Part shown: in pieces, positions 1-13,003 of the stretch
Numbering within the stretch: position 1 is the stretch's first letter
Layout: every line of letters begins with the position of its first letter
Source of the DNA: Paramormyrops kingsleyae
Lineage: Eukaryota; Chordata; Actinopteri; Osteoglossiformes; Mormyridae
Assembly (NCBI RefSeq): GCF_048594095.1
Contig: NC_132813.1
Span: 10,218,991-10,282,990, forward strand
Direction: 5' to 3'
DNA length: 64,000 nucleotides
Translations under genes and position numbers: made by a program
Notes under the pieces: model-generated
Seen by the model: only the letters and a program-made list of their open reading frames with translations
What the model was told of the DNA's origin: nothing
The model's database searches: none

Positions 1-1227
1 GGACACTGCATGACTAATGAAAATGCTTTGCCTTTTTCTTCTGCTCAGCTCTTGTGCCAGTTGGTATTTATTGTGTGACCATGGATAATGGCATCTTTCG
101 TTTAGAGAAGGGTGGGAATATCGGGAGAATTTTTCAGCGGCCCAGCCAGGTCTTTGTGCAGCCCTATTTACAAAATGAACCTAACAAAACGTACAGCATA
201 GCTACAAAATCCTGGCACAAACGAAACACAGATTTGCACATATTTATACATTAACAAGTGAAAGTTTTTTTTAAAGAAATGTCAATGCATATGTGGAAAT
301 ACGGTGTATTTCTAAAAACACAGATGTCCTTTGCGAATAAAAACCATGGCTGTTTTGTACATTCTCAGATCTCATCATTCCACAGGAAGGCATTTCCAAA
401 TATAAATAGGGTTTAGAAACCGTAGGTTTGTTTATATGATCATACAATGCCTGTACACTAAACTCAAGTCCGATCATGAAACACCATTTATGCAAGTCAT
501 ATTTTTGTACCCGCAGTAATATTTAAGTTAAGTAACGTCCCATTGGTTTTTCGGAGTGATGGGTGACACATTTCCTCATTCTACATCAAAGAGAAACGGA
601 TAACTACCTGTACGAACGCTAAAAACACCTTTTTAACTTGCCGAGAGAAAGAAATTACAATAAAGTCAATAGAAACAAGCTTTATTTTCTTTTTTCTAGC
701 TTGTTTTTCTTTTTCAAGGGTGGGAATAACTTTGAGGCTATCGTGAACAGAATCATGTTAGAATGCTAAGTTACCGTAACTTCTACATTTGACAGCGGCT
801 TAGCTAATAGCTACGTGTTACATGGAAAAAAACTTCAGACCCAAGTGTTTCGAGCTATCAAACCCCATACTACTTACTTTCAACTGCGTTTCCTTGTGTG
901 ATCTGTTGGCAGATGATTATACCTCGTATTCCGGCCTGAGTACGCCGCAGTGGAAGTCAATGGCGTAGTTCGTGGATATAGTAGATTCATTATACATTTC
1001 AAAACTGATCCGAGATCAGCTGTACAATTTCGCACATAATGATGACGGCTAGGAGTGAAGTCAGCAGCATGACACCAAATCAGTCACTACAGCAGGAAAT
1101 GTATACCATGTATCTTATGCTGATTTAGTACAACAAAGTTCAGGACTCATACGAGAATGTAAAGTTTATTTGAAGCCAATTTACGTGAAACCTTATGATA
1201 CAGGCCTATATATAACGTTACAATATA
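1..1227. other. Intergenic DNA, possible 3' end of an upstream gene
   Basis: No gene is recognised here. A splice-acceptor-like pyrimidine stretch ending in CAG lies at about 40-48. An open frame follows at 54-254 but matches no family I know. An AATAAA hexamer lies at 659-664. Together these would fit the last exon and 3' UTR of a plus-strand gene whose body lies outside the window, but the support is weak. The rest is AT-rich unique-looking sequence. Confidence 0.3.
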
Positions 1228-2422
1228 CACTCACCTAAAGGATTATTAGGAACACCTGTTCAATTTCTCATTAATGCAATTATCTAATCAACCAATCACA
1301 TGGCAGTTGCTTCAATGAATTTAGGGGTGTGGTCCTGGTCAAGACAATCTCCTGAACTCCAAACTGAATGTCAGAATGGGAAAGAAAGGTGATTTAAGCA
1401 ATTTTGAGCGTGGCATGGTTGTTGGTGCCAGACGGGCCGGTCTGAGTATTTCACAATCTGCTCAGTTACTGGGATTTTCACGCACAACCATTTCTAGGGT
1501 TTACAAAGAATGGTGTGCAAAGGGAAAAACATCCAGTATGCGGCAGAACTGTGGGCAAAAATGCCTTGTTGATGCTAGAGGTCAGAGGAGAATGGGCCGA
1601 CTGATTCAAGCTGATAGAAGAGCAACTTTGACTGAAATAACCACTCGTTACAACCGAGGTATGCAGCAAAGCATTTGTGAAGCCACAACACGCACAACCT
1701 TGAGGCGGATGGGTACCACTCATCTCCACTACAAATAGGAAAAAGAGGCTACAATTTGCACGAGCTCACTAAAATTGGACAGTTGAAGACTGGAAAAATG
1801 TTGCCTGGTCTGATGAGTCTCGATTTCTGTTGAGACATTCAAATGGTAGAGTCAGAATTTGGCGTAAACAGAATGAGAACATGGGTCCATCATGCCTTGT
1901 TACCACTGTGCAGGCTACTCGTGGTGGTGTAATGGTGTGGGGGATGTTTTCTTGGCACACTTTAGGCCCCTTAGTGCCAATTGGGCATCGTTTAAATGCC
2001 ACGGCCTACCTGAGCATTGTTTCTGACCATGTCCATCCCTTTATGACCAACATGTACCCATCCTCTGATGGCTACTTCCAGCAGGATAATGCACCATGTC
2101 ACAAAGCTCGAATCATTTCAAATTGGTTTCTTGAACATGACAATGAGTTCACTGTACTAAAATGGTCCCCACAGTCACCAGATCTCAACCCAATAGAGCA
2201 TCTTTGGGATGTGGTGGAACGGGAGCTTCGTGCCCTGGATGTGCATCCCACAAATCTCCATCAACTGCAAGATGCTATCCTATCAATATGGGCCAACATT
2301 TCTAAAGAATGCTTTCAGTACCTTGTTGAATCAATGCCGCGTAGAATTAAGGCAGTTCTGAAGGCGAAAGGGAGTCAAACACCGTATTAGTATGGTGTTC
2401 CTAATAATCCTTTAGGTGAGTG
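1228..2422 (+). mobile_element. Tc1-like DNA transposon, inactivated
   Basis: The element is 1195 bp and bounded by 29-bp terminal inverted repeats that match perfectly: 1228-1256 starts CACTCACCTAAAGGATTATT, and the right end is its exact reverse complement at 2394-2422. TA dinucleotides flank both sides (1226-1227 and 2423-2424), the usual Tc1/mariner target duplication. It carries one transposase gene, now broken. Perfect repeats with only a few coding lesions suggest a fairly young copy. Sub-terminal sequences are AT-rich and show no second gene. Confidence 0.95.
1376..2390 (+). pseudogene. Tc1-like transposase, frameshifted pseudogene
   Basis: The transposase of a Tc1/mariner element cuts and pastes DNA between TA sites. 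The N-terminal part (1376 to about 1715) starts MGKKGDLSNFERG and holds the paired-type helix-turn-helix DNA-binding region. The C-terminal part (about 1740-2390) carries the DDE catalytic core: D in WSDESRF, D in QQDNAPCH, and the final acidic residue in SPDLNPIEHLWD. Reading frame is lost around 1712-1738, where a small deletion is likely. An in-frame TAA at 1770-1772 looks like a CAA-to-TAA change. The catalytic residues are intact but the gene cannot make a full protein. Confidence 0.93.
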
Positions 2423-3351
2423 TAATTATTTCCTGTTCTTCAAATGTGAAGATATTTTTAAAGTATATTTGTTTGTAGTCATGTCTTAAATTTCGACAGT
2501 AGTTTTCAGCTGCAATATTAGCCCATAAATATTCGACCAAAAATCCATGATTGTTAGGCTAGTACTCATGAAATTCACTCCAAGAAAATCATAACATTAA
2601 ACATATTAAATCTTCATACGCAATAAAGGCGCTTGCTGAACATACAATGTTCCACAGAAAGGGAAATTCTACGGAGGAGGGTTGTTTTATGTTTTTTTAG
2701 CATATTTATATATTTATTTTTAAAATACAGTAGTAGGTGTGTTGCAGAACAAACAATACCAGCAAATACCATTGTTTTTTTTTTCGTTTCGGGGTAGGGC
2801 AAGCCGTTTAATTATTAAATTTCCCAGCAGATGAGACAATTCAGATCGAGGCATAGGACGTTGTGATAGATTTTTTTAAAACAAATAGGTAACTATTAAC
2901 GCTACGTAATGTTTGAGAAAAAAAGCAGCATTGACTGACTTCACAGGCCCCTCTTTATGGAGAAAATAATTAAAGTTAAAAAGAAGTAAGGGAACAAAAA
3001 CACATTGTCAAGTAAAAACAAGTATAAAACAAAGGTATAATAAATGTATATGGTAGTTTTAATTTTCCAAATAGGCCTACATGATCATAATTTTTATTCA
3101 TTAATATATTGCATGTTTATTTTTTGCATATAACCACATTTATTATTTATATAAGTTGTGGTATTCATTTCATATACAGGTATGTGGTACATTATAAACA
3201 AACTGAATGATTGTGAAAGAGATTGGACTGAAGACGAAAATTTGCTTTGAGGAATGTATAATTTTTTTATTATATTGTACAGAAGATTAAGCAAGCTCAA
3301 CATTCCATTAAACAATATTTAAACAATAATCACCATATTTTGTTTGATAAT

Positions 3352-3631
3352 GAGTGTCACAGCGCGTGTAGCACGGAGCGGGGAAGCAGGCGAACGGAAG
3401 CCAGGAATCGGGGAATAAGGGGTTTAATCCAAAACGCAAAACGCAGAGCACAAAGCACGCAACATTACAACGTCACATCAATGACCGGACTGGGGATACA
3501 AACGGAAACGCGGACTAAATACACTGAACTAATGACAACAATCCGAAACAGCTGTAAAACACTGGGATTCCACATGATGTTAACGAGGGGGCGTGGCACA
3601 CATTAGGATTGGACGGAGCGGGGTGTGACAA
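3352..3631 (+). repeat. Dispersed repeat, inverted copy at window end
   Basis: This GC-richer block begins GAGTGTCACAGCGCG and ends near GGGGTGTGACA. Its body matches the reverse complement of 63800-64000 over long stretches, for example ATGACCGGACTGGGG, GATTCCACATG and GGGCGTGGCACAC. The TGTCAC/GTGACA ends suggest short inverted termini. The family is not named here. It could be a MITE or a solo terminal repeat. Confidence 0.7.
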
Positions 3632-4740
3632 TGAGAAAACAAGCAGCTGAGTATTTCCAAACACAGAATGTGCCTGTAATTGTGAAATTGTCTGTAAAAT
3701 ATCAACAATGGGGAACAATTCCTTTCTAAGATAAAAATGAACTGATTAATTTTTTGAATTGAGAAATTTAATCATTTTAAAGCATCACAGGAAAGAAAAG
3801 TTAAAATCTGTCAAATAGTACTCACAAAACCTGAAAAGAAAAAGGGTTATCAAACAGAATTGTGACCTAGCAAAATATGTGTTTTATTCAAGATTCTAAT
3901 ATTTAGTTATATCCACATAAGGATATATATGTGCAACAACAATGCATCAAACCCTCAATGGAATTGGGACATGAAATTAGTTTATGTCCTGCATCAGGGT
4001 TCAGGGGTGGCCAGTCTTATCCAGAAAGGGCCGCTGTGTTTGCGGGTTTTTGCTGCAACTCAATAATTAGATTACTAATTACAGGACAAATTGACTGAAG
4101 AATCATTACACCTGGGATAGAACAGCTGACCTAAAGGTTATCCCAGAAACCTGCATACTGGCCCTTTGCACATAAGATTGGCCATCACTGTCCTACATCA
4201 ATTATCAGTCCCTGATGTTGATTACAGTACCTCCCAGCATTCCCAGTCTGACTGGCTTGTCACTAGGGTACTGATCATATTTAGACATAATTACTTTATC
4301 ATATGAAACTGTGAAATAATGAGAACATGGCTTGGATCCATTAGAGACCCAATTATCTAATGCATCTTCACTTTAAAAGATGTTAGACTTAATTTAGGAC
4401 TTGCAAAAAAAATAAATGAATTCCCCTTTATATGATTACATCAGGGATGCCTGAACAGAATTTGTGTCAGTCTGTGTAACTGCAGCATTCTCACATTAAT
4501 AATTATCTTTAAGCAAATTCCTGTAGCTCAGAGAGAAATGTATAGTTTTTAACCACAGATTTTCAATTATCTCTTGTTTTTGCCTATTAGTAATAAATGC
4601 ACGGAGATACAAATTTTGGTGATTTTAGAGCAAAAGATAATTACACCTAGTGTGGGTTATAAAATCTAATTTTTCCTGTCACTGCTGGTTTCATTTATCA
4701 TGAATTTGCAGGTGAACCGACTCATTTGGAAACCCTGTAC

Positions 4741-4902
4741 CAGGGATAGGCAACCCTGATCCTGGAATGCCGGCATCCAGCAGGTTTTCTATTCTACCTG
4801 ATGTTACCATCTGCCTTAGATCAGCTGTGGTTCATCAAAGACCAGGTAGGATAGAAAACCCGTTGGATACTGGCACTTCAGGATCAGGGTTACCAATCCC
4901 TG
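4741..4902. repeat. Foldback (inverted-repeat) element
   Basis: The left arm starts CAGGGATAGGCAACCCTGAT and the right arm ends with its near reverse complement, GGATCAGGGTTACCAATCCCTG. The inner parts (TTTTCTATTCTACCTG and CAGGTAGGATAGAAAA) are also complementary. The whole 160 bp could fold into one hairpin. It has no coding capacity and looks like a small MITE. Confidence 0.8.
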
Positions 4903-7900
4903 AATTTCCTACAACTTTATATGTAGGAACAAATGCAGTTATTGTGTTCAAAATCTGCCAGACATTTGCTAGTCTATGCCAACGAAAATCATCAGGACTC
5001 TCCATAACTCACGCATTCTCAACCAACGACCTTAACTAATGGAACGTTGCTTCCTGATTTTTCATATTTTACCTGTCACCACCATACTAACTTGCATTAC
5101 CTGCAGTAAGAAGGAATCCTATTCAGGGGTTCTTGAAACAAAATAGTTGGGAAACACCAAAAGGAATAGTTTCAGGGGAGTAGGGGGGGGGAGCACTAGC
5201 AAACTCTGTTCTACGTCGTTGCATCAGGTGACTAGACTCCAGTGGCTGTTAAGGCATACACCCGTTATAGCAGTGGGGTGATGTTGGCGTGCGTGCAAGG
5301 GAACAATAATCAATACAATAGGACCTGGATTTCAGTACTTGCCAAGCAATGTGATGTTGTTATGATAAAAACAGGTGTTGCTGGATTAGCCTTAAGACAG
5401 GTTACAATAAGTATTGTTATTTTAGGTTAATCAATTTAATTTGCGTGATGTCATCCTAAAGAGATTGCGATAAAAAAACATAATTCATCGCAAGCCGCAC
5501 TGTACTTTTTCCCTTTGAATGAAAGTTTATGGCGCGTCTGCCTGGTTACCTTTCTTTTGTTATAGCCTGTTCATTAAGACAGACAAGATTTATTTTCAAC
5601 ATCACAAGTCTTTCCAATTCACTGGTACTTAGCCGTATACGCGAACTAGATTATTGTTTAATCACATAGTATTCAGTTATAGTTAGCCTACCTAAGAGAA
5701 CTATATGTTTAACTTAAAGTAAATCGGATAGCTTGTCACTTGTGGGTCTTCTACTTTATCGGGGATTAAAGCTCCGTACATACTTGAGTTTAAAGCAAGC
5801 AGAAACCATCCCTCAAGCAAGAATGCATCTTACATCTTTCTGTGATGCTTTTATCCATCAACAATTAAGGCACACCCTGTAATGTGTCCATAATGGACTG
5901 TTCCAAATGTAATAAATAATCTACATATGTCCTCACCACCACACTCCACATAAACAGAATTATGAATGAACCTGATATTTTATTATCTTCGGTTGCAGAT
6001 TTAAGCAGTTCAGTTTTAATTAAATGTATTTGAATATTCTCATTAATGGTGTAAACCAGTGGAGCCCAACCTTCGATCATTAAAGGCATTTTAGTCGATC
6101 GCGATGCATCTTCCATTCTTCCCAGTTAGAATACTGTCGTATTTTCTGTAAATAAGTAGTCCTCACTGTAAAAAAATTTGGACACTGGTATAAACACTAA
6201 AACGCTGATGCTAACAATGTAGTGTGCAATGTGCACGTTAATATTTAACAGAAAGACAGACAAAACATTCACCATAAGAAATTGACCAGAAAACCGTGGA
6301 TTATTGTCTTGTAAGAGATAAGCAAGTCTTTTCCGACTATCATTGATAATGAATTATTTACATCATTACATTATTTACAGGTTGTCACATACCATCTTGT
6401 AATAAAGTACATATATTGTGGTAACTTGGCATTTAAGTAGCTGTTAATATGTGCTTTAAAAATATAACCTAAAATTAACAAACGTTTTGTAAACTTCTGC
6501 CTAAAAGAGTAAAAACACCCGACGGTTTGTAATACAACAAATGTGTGTTTTATTACAAAGTTTATAAATTGAAATAATGTTTTAATAGAAAATACACTAT
6601 CTTTGACACTCAATGCCTTACGTCGGAACCAAAATATCGAGTCTCAGATATCACAGGGAATTTTTTCCGTGACGTACCTAATACGGTGAGTAAACGTATT
6701 TTTAAATAGTTGGATAAAAACAAAGTAAATTTGTTTGGAAATGTGATCGAATGTGAAGTCAAATATAGGATCCGACTGTACTATTACATGTTTGGCTGAT
6801 AATATTCTTAAACATGTTAGTAGAATTAATTAGCATTTCTTGAAAAAGCAAGTATAGTTACCATTTCACGAAATTAATGACTTTTGTATTTAACATTTGG
6901 TTGGAAATAGAAGGGTTATAGATGTGTTATAAAAAGATATTATATATACGGATTATATGACAGTATTTGTTAGCCAGATTGTCGCTTTATCTTTCAAGCT
7001 ATAAATAAGCTTATTTTATTGGATTTTCTCAGTATTCGGCGTATCGGTTACGCAGAAAACTGTAGGTTATAAGCGTGGTTACTCGATATGAATATTAAAC
7101 TTAAAAACAGTCATTCTCAAGTCGAAGGTTTGATTTGCATTGTTGGGAAACGGTGCATAAACCACACTTGTGACGAAATACTACATATCCTCAAAAGGTA
7201 ACTTGTAATAATTAGTTGCCACTTTATAAGCAGATTCGGAGTATAACGTAATAACAGTAAAATAAGCCTAATCAACAGATAATTAACCCAGCTATATGTG
7301 TGCAGAGCATGGATATTCTCCCAGTGTTCATCAGTTTTTTCTGAAGGCATGAAAGAGGTACTGGTAATCTTACATTACCATATACGTATTAGTCTGGGTA
7401 CCTGCTGGTGGACTGGTATGGTGTTCAATTTCCATGCCTTCTCTGATAGCTCTGGATTATCGCAATTGTACAAAGTCTGAGAATTTAGACAGCTGCAGGG
7501 TAAAGAACAGATCAAGTTAATTTAAAACAGCCTAGAAATTGAACTGGCTTTGTTTAGTCAGAGTTGTTTGATTTTAAACAAGCTGTTATCGGGTGGAATG
7601 AGATGAAGACAAGAAGATCAAAGACAGGGAAGCACTTTTAATGGAGTAGACAGGGACTAAGGGCAATGTATGTAGTTCAAAGTGAGAACCACTGAGGATA
7701 GAGAAATAACTGACCAAGGACTATAATGTATATGAAAGAAAATCCCTGACAATAATTTAGGGATAAACAAGAATTCACACAATGCAGGTCCTTATTTAAT
7801 CTCTTGCAATCTTTGTCCTATAGGTCAAATTACCTAATTATTGTTTGTGTTTGATTCACCACCAAAATGTAAAAATGTATTTCCAGCTTTCACAAGTATG

Positions 7901-7936
7901 TCACAGTGTACTGGAATCTGCTCTGTCCCCTTATAG

Positions 7937-10900
7937 ATGCAGTGCATGCTGGTTAGTGAGGCAGGAGCCAGTGTGCCGCTGGCTGATGGACGGGCGTTAA
8001 TCTTAGGCCGGGGCCTGGATTCCAGGGTGTCTGACAAGAAGTGCTCAAGACACCAGGGTGAGTCTGAGCTGTGACTGTGGGCCCGAGGCTGTTCACCAGC
8101 AAGCAGATTCATTTGGATCTTCACGTAAGGAAATGCTCATGAGTGCTATCAGCCAATGTTAATTTCTATCGGGTTGTCTTCTTCCACAGTTAAGCTGGTG
8201 GCCTGTTATGAAGAACAGTCAGTGATTGTGACACAGGTACTTATGAATAAAACCCTCTAAATCAGTGTTGTGCCATATACATAGTAGAAAGATGCAAATA
8301 TGAAAGTTATGCATTATTTAAAATGAGTCAGTCATCAGCCCTGATCTGTCTCCATGTTCATGTCTGCGAATCACAGCTTGGTCCAAACCCCTCCTCCCTG
8401 GACGCCCACGCCCTGGGTAGGGGGAAATCTGGGTGCCTGACAAAAGGAGTGACACTCTACCTCGTCAATCAAAGTTACCCCTTCACCGTGCGTTTCTCTG
8501 GCAGCCCCAGTGGAAGTTCCTCGCCTGTAACTCCAAAGGGAAAAGTGAAGATGAGCAAGCAGCAGCCTCACAGAGAGGGCCAAAAGCGCAGTATCCGAGA
8601 TTTCTTTAGTCCTTCTCCTAAAAAGGTATCCCAAACCAAGCTACAGGAATATATTCTGTTTTTCTATTCACCTCGATTCAGCCTCAGACTTGGCACAGGG
8701 GCTTAATGGTGAGACCATCAGCATCGTCCCTTCGGTGCTGGGGGGTTTGAACCCAGAGTATATGGAGTTTGCTCGTATTTCCCGAATTCATGCAGGTTTC
8801 CTCACACATTCCAAAGACATGTAGTTGAATCGGTGTCTCTGAAATGCCCTTCGTATGTGATTCTGCGTGGTAGTGTGTCCCCTCTGACGGATTGCCTGGG
8901 TGTCCCCTGCTTTGTGCTTATTGGGAGAACCCTGTTCTGGATAGCTGTCTATGGAAGATCAATTGATGGATATTTGTTGTGTAGTGATTTTTAAGTATTA
9001 CGAAGAGTTTACTATATTTTTAAATGTGAGTGTGGGGGACTTGAGCATAATTTGTCAAAATTAATTTTATGATTGTGATGTACAGGTAGTTCCTAGGTTC
9101 TAAACAAGATCCGTTGCCTAAGTCTGTCTTTAAGTTGAATTTGTAGGCAAGTCGGAAAAATAACACGGTGCATAATAATAACAATAATAATAATAATACT
9201 GTAATAATAAAAGAAACCACATACGGTAATGTACTGCACCTCGAGCCGACGAAATGCTGAAGCTGCACAATGTTTTCATGAGCGTTACAGTGTAGTGCGT
9301 AACAAAACATTTTATTTAACCTGTATTTTTAATATAATAGTATGAGTTGTCCATAAGTCAGACGTTCTTAATCTGGGGACTGCCTGTACAGTTGGAATTT
9401 TTGCTCAGCAGAATTTAATCTGGAAACATTTATAGGAGAATTCATGAAATAATTTTGTAGAGCAATAAGAAATAAAGCAAGTTAACTATCCGAAATCACC
9501 TAGAGTGTCAAGAGGCCTTCCAGCCAAGATGACGACTTTAGTGCCAAGCGAATGCGGAAGACCGAGCCGTCCAGTGGGGAGGAGGATGCCGAAAGCCTCA
9601 TCGAGGAGAAGCTGAAGAGGCTACAAGAGATAGCAGAAAGTGCAAGCACCCGCCACAGCACCGCGGAAACAACAGCGTCTGCCTCGCCCTGCTCCCGCGA
9701 CCAATGGGAACAGATCGGACACCTAATGCTCTTCACTGCTAAGGGGGTTACTGGCAGGAAAAAGGTGAGTCCCATAGATGGTGCACATTTTCACTCCCTT
9801 TCAACTCCCTGCCCGGCAGTCCACTTTTTTGCTCCCTCCCAACTCCCTGCCAGACAGTCCCCATTTTTGTTCTGGGAGCAAAAACGTAGACCGTCTGCCG
9901 TTCCCTGAGTACTGATTTGGGAAATGCTGTGTTAGTGGGTCAGATGTGTTTGAACAGAAATGCATTATGTCCAGATTGCAGGCTTCGATCTTGACGGCTG
10001 CATCATCACCACCAAGTCAGGCAAAGTGTTTCCAACAAGTCCAGATGACTGGAGGTGGGTCTGCTGAATGGCCTGTCCCCTTGTCTTCCTCTTGACCACT
10101 TTCATTAATATATTGTTTGTCTTTTTTCACCTGCAGGATTCTGTACCCTGAGATTAAGCCCAAATTGGCTAATCTAATAAAGGACGGTTATAAGGTTAGT
10201 ACCTTTGTGGTCCTTTCACTTTCCCTCATCAGTCTCATCTAATGATCTAGCTGTCAAATATTCCTAAGGATCACGCTATCAGTCATCTCCGGCAGTCGGA
10301 GAAGACCTTTCAGGTGTGACACTGAATGGACATTTTGTGTTTCCGTCACTCTCCACTAGGTGGTGTTTTTCACCAATCAGCTGGGCATCGCCCGGGGCAA
10401 GCAGAGGCCTGAGGTCTTCAAGTCCAAAGTGGAGGATGTGCTGAGCACGCTGGAGCTGCCAGTTCAGGTCCGGCGCAAATTTAGCTTTGACTGATATGTG
10501 GACTTTCGTCGCATTTATCAAAATTAAGTGATATATGTTTATGATGACTTTTGGGATTTCTCCCGTAATGTTGACATTCCAGGTGTTCGTCGCGGCCGGC
10601 CCTGGGATCTATAGGAAGCCAGTATTGGGAATGTGGGACTACCTGTGTAAACAGGTAAGAGACTCCCACACAATACCAGGTTTCGGATTCGAGACGGTCC
10701 AGCTGGTTACACCTTTGATGCGTGAAATTTTACATTCCTCTTCCTCCATATCAGGCCAATGATGGCATAGCAGTTGAGAAAGCCCAGAGCTTCTACGTTG
10801 GAGGTAAGGCAGCCTGCTGTCACAGTCTAACAATTTCAACATCAGTGTGAAGAAAACCAAGAGCTCAGTGTAGGAGTCAGCTGGGGATTGGTTGATGGGA

Positions 10901-13003
10901 GCACAAAAAGGCATTATTTCATTGTTGAATGAATAAATATAGAAGAAGAGTCTATTCTTTGATGATTGTCTGCAGATGCTGCCGGTCGACCAGCCAACTG
11001 GGCACCAGGCAAAAAAAAGAAAGATTTCTCCTGCAGTGACAGACTGGTAAGAGACTTCAAAGCAGGAACATCTCACACTGCTATGGTCACCATCTCCTGT
11101 CTGGTTGTTTTTACTGCAGACCATGTCCCAGGCGCGGAGAAAACTACAAGCTCTGGTGAAGTGGTCCTTCACCTTGCTAGTTGTCAGTTTGTGGAGGACT
11201 TAATTCTTGTCTATTTTTGCTAGTTTGCCCTGAACGTCGGGCTGCGGTTTCATACTCCAGAGGAGTTCTTCCTGGGCTGGAAGGTCGCCCCCTACAGCTC
11301 TCCTCCTTACGACCCGGTAAGCTCCAGGTGTGGAACTCTAAACAGCAAAGCGCTACTCCAGCGCCGTTAGTGTGCAAACTGAGAGCGTCATGCTTCTCGT
11401 CACTCTGCTCAGAGGGCGTGTGACCCGAACGACCGGCTGTACGACCCACCTGACGCTACACTCACTTCTCCTCGGCAGGAAGTGATCGTTGCCGTGGGTT
11501 TTCCTGCTTGTAGGTTTTAAAGTCTTATTTATATGTTAATCTTATTGATTGCCTTGATGTTGAGGCCATCTTCTCTCCTGCCCTCGTATAACGTTTTCTT
11601 CATTTATTTTCCTAGCTGGGAAGTCCACTTTCTTCCAGAAACACATCATTCCGCAGGGCTATGTATACGTGAACAGGGTGAGGGAGTGTTCTGCAGCGGC
11701 CAAGTGCACACACACATATCAGGGCTGTGTTATTTAAAGCGCCGTTGGGCAGCAAAATCCTACCGATCAGCTAGTGATGTGACAATCGGCAGCCTGGCAT
11801 TCACTGTGTCACTGCAGCTGCGGGGGAGGGGTGAATACACTATTATGGTGTGACTTTATGTGTAGATTTTATAATGCAGTGCAGCTCAAGAGACCCAGTT
11901 TTATGATATAATTCTCAGTCACATCAGACAATGGGTATCATATTCCTGAAATGTTTTTGACTTCAGCAAAGAGTTGTGGGAAAAAACTGTTCGTTTTTTC
12001 AAACAGCCATTCACTTTGATCAATTGGGCATTTCCAGAATACATTGGGAATGATACATACATTCATCCTCCATAATTAATCTAGTACAGGCTCATGGTGA
12101 GAGTGACTTTGTGGCATGGTGTTGATTGAATGATTCAGCTTTCCCCCCCCCCCCCCCCCCACTGCTGTCAGGACACGTTGGGGTCGTGGCAGAACTGTGT
12201 CTCAGCCTGTGAGCGCGCTCTGAAGGAGGGCCGCAGTGTCGCCGTGGACAACACCAACCCTGACCCCGAATCCCGCAAACGGTACCATACAGAACTCCTG
12301 CACATTTTTCTGTTTGTTCGTGGGACGTTTTGTCTGTTTCTGCAGCCTTGGCCTCTTCCTCACCATCGGCTGTACCTCTTTCGTTGCCTTCAGGTACGTG
12401 GATGTCTGTCAGAAGATGGGAGTGGCCTGTCGTTGCTTCCTTTTCTCGGCCACCTTGGAACAGGCCAAGCACAACAACAGGGTCGGTACCCCTACTGGAC
12501 CCGGTCCTGCCAGTGCTCACTCATGACCCCCTGTTGACGTGTCCGACTCATCTCGTGCTGCTTTGTCTTCCGCAGTTCCGTGAGATGATGCCGTCCGAGC
12601 AGAAACATGCCACTGTGAACGACATGATCTTTCACAGCTACAAGTGAGTAAATGGCTATTGTCCTTGATTGTTGGATAATTATTGGATATCAATATATAT
12701 TGAATTGGCAACATTGTTATGTCATTTACTTCAAAGGCATTTCAGTTAGGGTACTTAGGCATTGACAGGAAAAGCTTTTGATCTTTGTTAATAAACATCA
12801 CAATGTCATCAATTATCTATATAAGTGTTTCCTCTGGTTTACTGAGCCAGTTCATCAAAGGATTTTTCTTCTCTCTTTGCAGGAACAAATTTGTTGCACC
12901 AAGTCTATCTGAGGGTTTTTCTGAGATCTTGCAAATACACTTTGTCCCAAGTTTCCTGGACAGCAAATCGGAGGCTCTCTATAGGCAGTTTTCTGAAGGG
13001 TGA
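7937..13003 (+). CDS. pnkp: Bifunctional polynucleotide kinase 3'-phosphatase
   Basis: PNKP removes 3'-phosphates and adds 5'-phosphates at broken DNA ends in single- and double-strand break repair. Coding exons: 7937-8057, 8190-8236, 8377-8625, 9513-9764, 9975-10054, 10137-10194, 10360-10467, 10583-10654, 10755-10803, 10976-11046, 11224-11316, 11479-11509, 11616-11677, 12172-12281, 12394-12481, 12576-12643 and 12883-13003. They total 559 aa (human 521). The FHA domain is at about residues 1-95 (ILGRG, DKKCSRHQ) and docks phosphorylated XRCC1/XRCC4. The linker is longer than in human. The HAD phosphatase starts at D228 (DLDGC), with FTNQ, YRKP and VGDAAGR following. The kinase P-loop is GFPASGKST at 407-415, then NRDTLGSW, and the protein ends QFSEG. 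The ATG follows a splice acceptor directly, so a 5' non-coding exon is expected. The start of exon 4 is the least certain junction. Confidence 0.96.
8705..8990 (+). repeat. Degenerate tRNA-SINE-like fish repeat
   Basis: Lying in a pnkp intron, this has the usual order of a fish tRNA-derived SINE: a degenerate B-box-like GGGGTTTGAACCC stretch, then GGAGTTTGCTCGT, TTTCCTCACACATTCCAAAGACATG, and a tail near TTGATGGA. It is heavily diverged and inactive. Confidence 0.6.
9785..9935. repeat. Foldback family A copy (TTTTTGCTCCCTCCCA arms)
   Basis: Located just after pnkp exon 4, this carries TTTTTTGCTCCCTCCCAACTCCCTGCCAGACAGTCC followed by the complementary GGGAGCAAAAACGTAGACCGTCTG. It is one of at least nine copies in this window. 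Its left arm is degenerate. Confidence 0.75.
12143..12160 (+). repeat. Poly(C) run in pnkp splice acceptor
   Basis: Eighteen consecutive C residues form the polypyrimidine tract 12 bases before the acceptor of pnkp exon 14 (12172). Such a homopolymer is likely to vary in length. Confidence 0.9.

Larger units (their letters stand above)
2423..7936. other. Intergenic DNA upstream of pnkp
   Basis: No convincing coding exon is seen. The stretch contains a dispersed repeat (3352-3631), a foldback element (4741-4902), a further diverged repeat around 4005-4190, and otherwise AT-rich sequence. The untranslated first exon and promoter of pnkp probably lie in the last kilobase, because the pnkp start codon sits directly after a splice acceptor. 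I cannot place that exon from sequence alone. Confidence 0.5.

Noticed and set aside
54..254. Open frame of 66 codons near the window start.
   Set aside because: No family recognised, and only an acceptor-like AG and a distant AATAAA support it. Kept only as a weak note on a possible upstream gene end.
12092..12647. Several overlapping open frames on both strands over pnkp exons 14-16.
   Set aside because: Shadows of the GC-rich pnkp exons and the poly(C) tract. The spliced pnkp frame explains the conservation.
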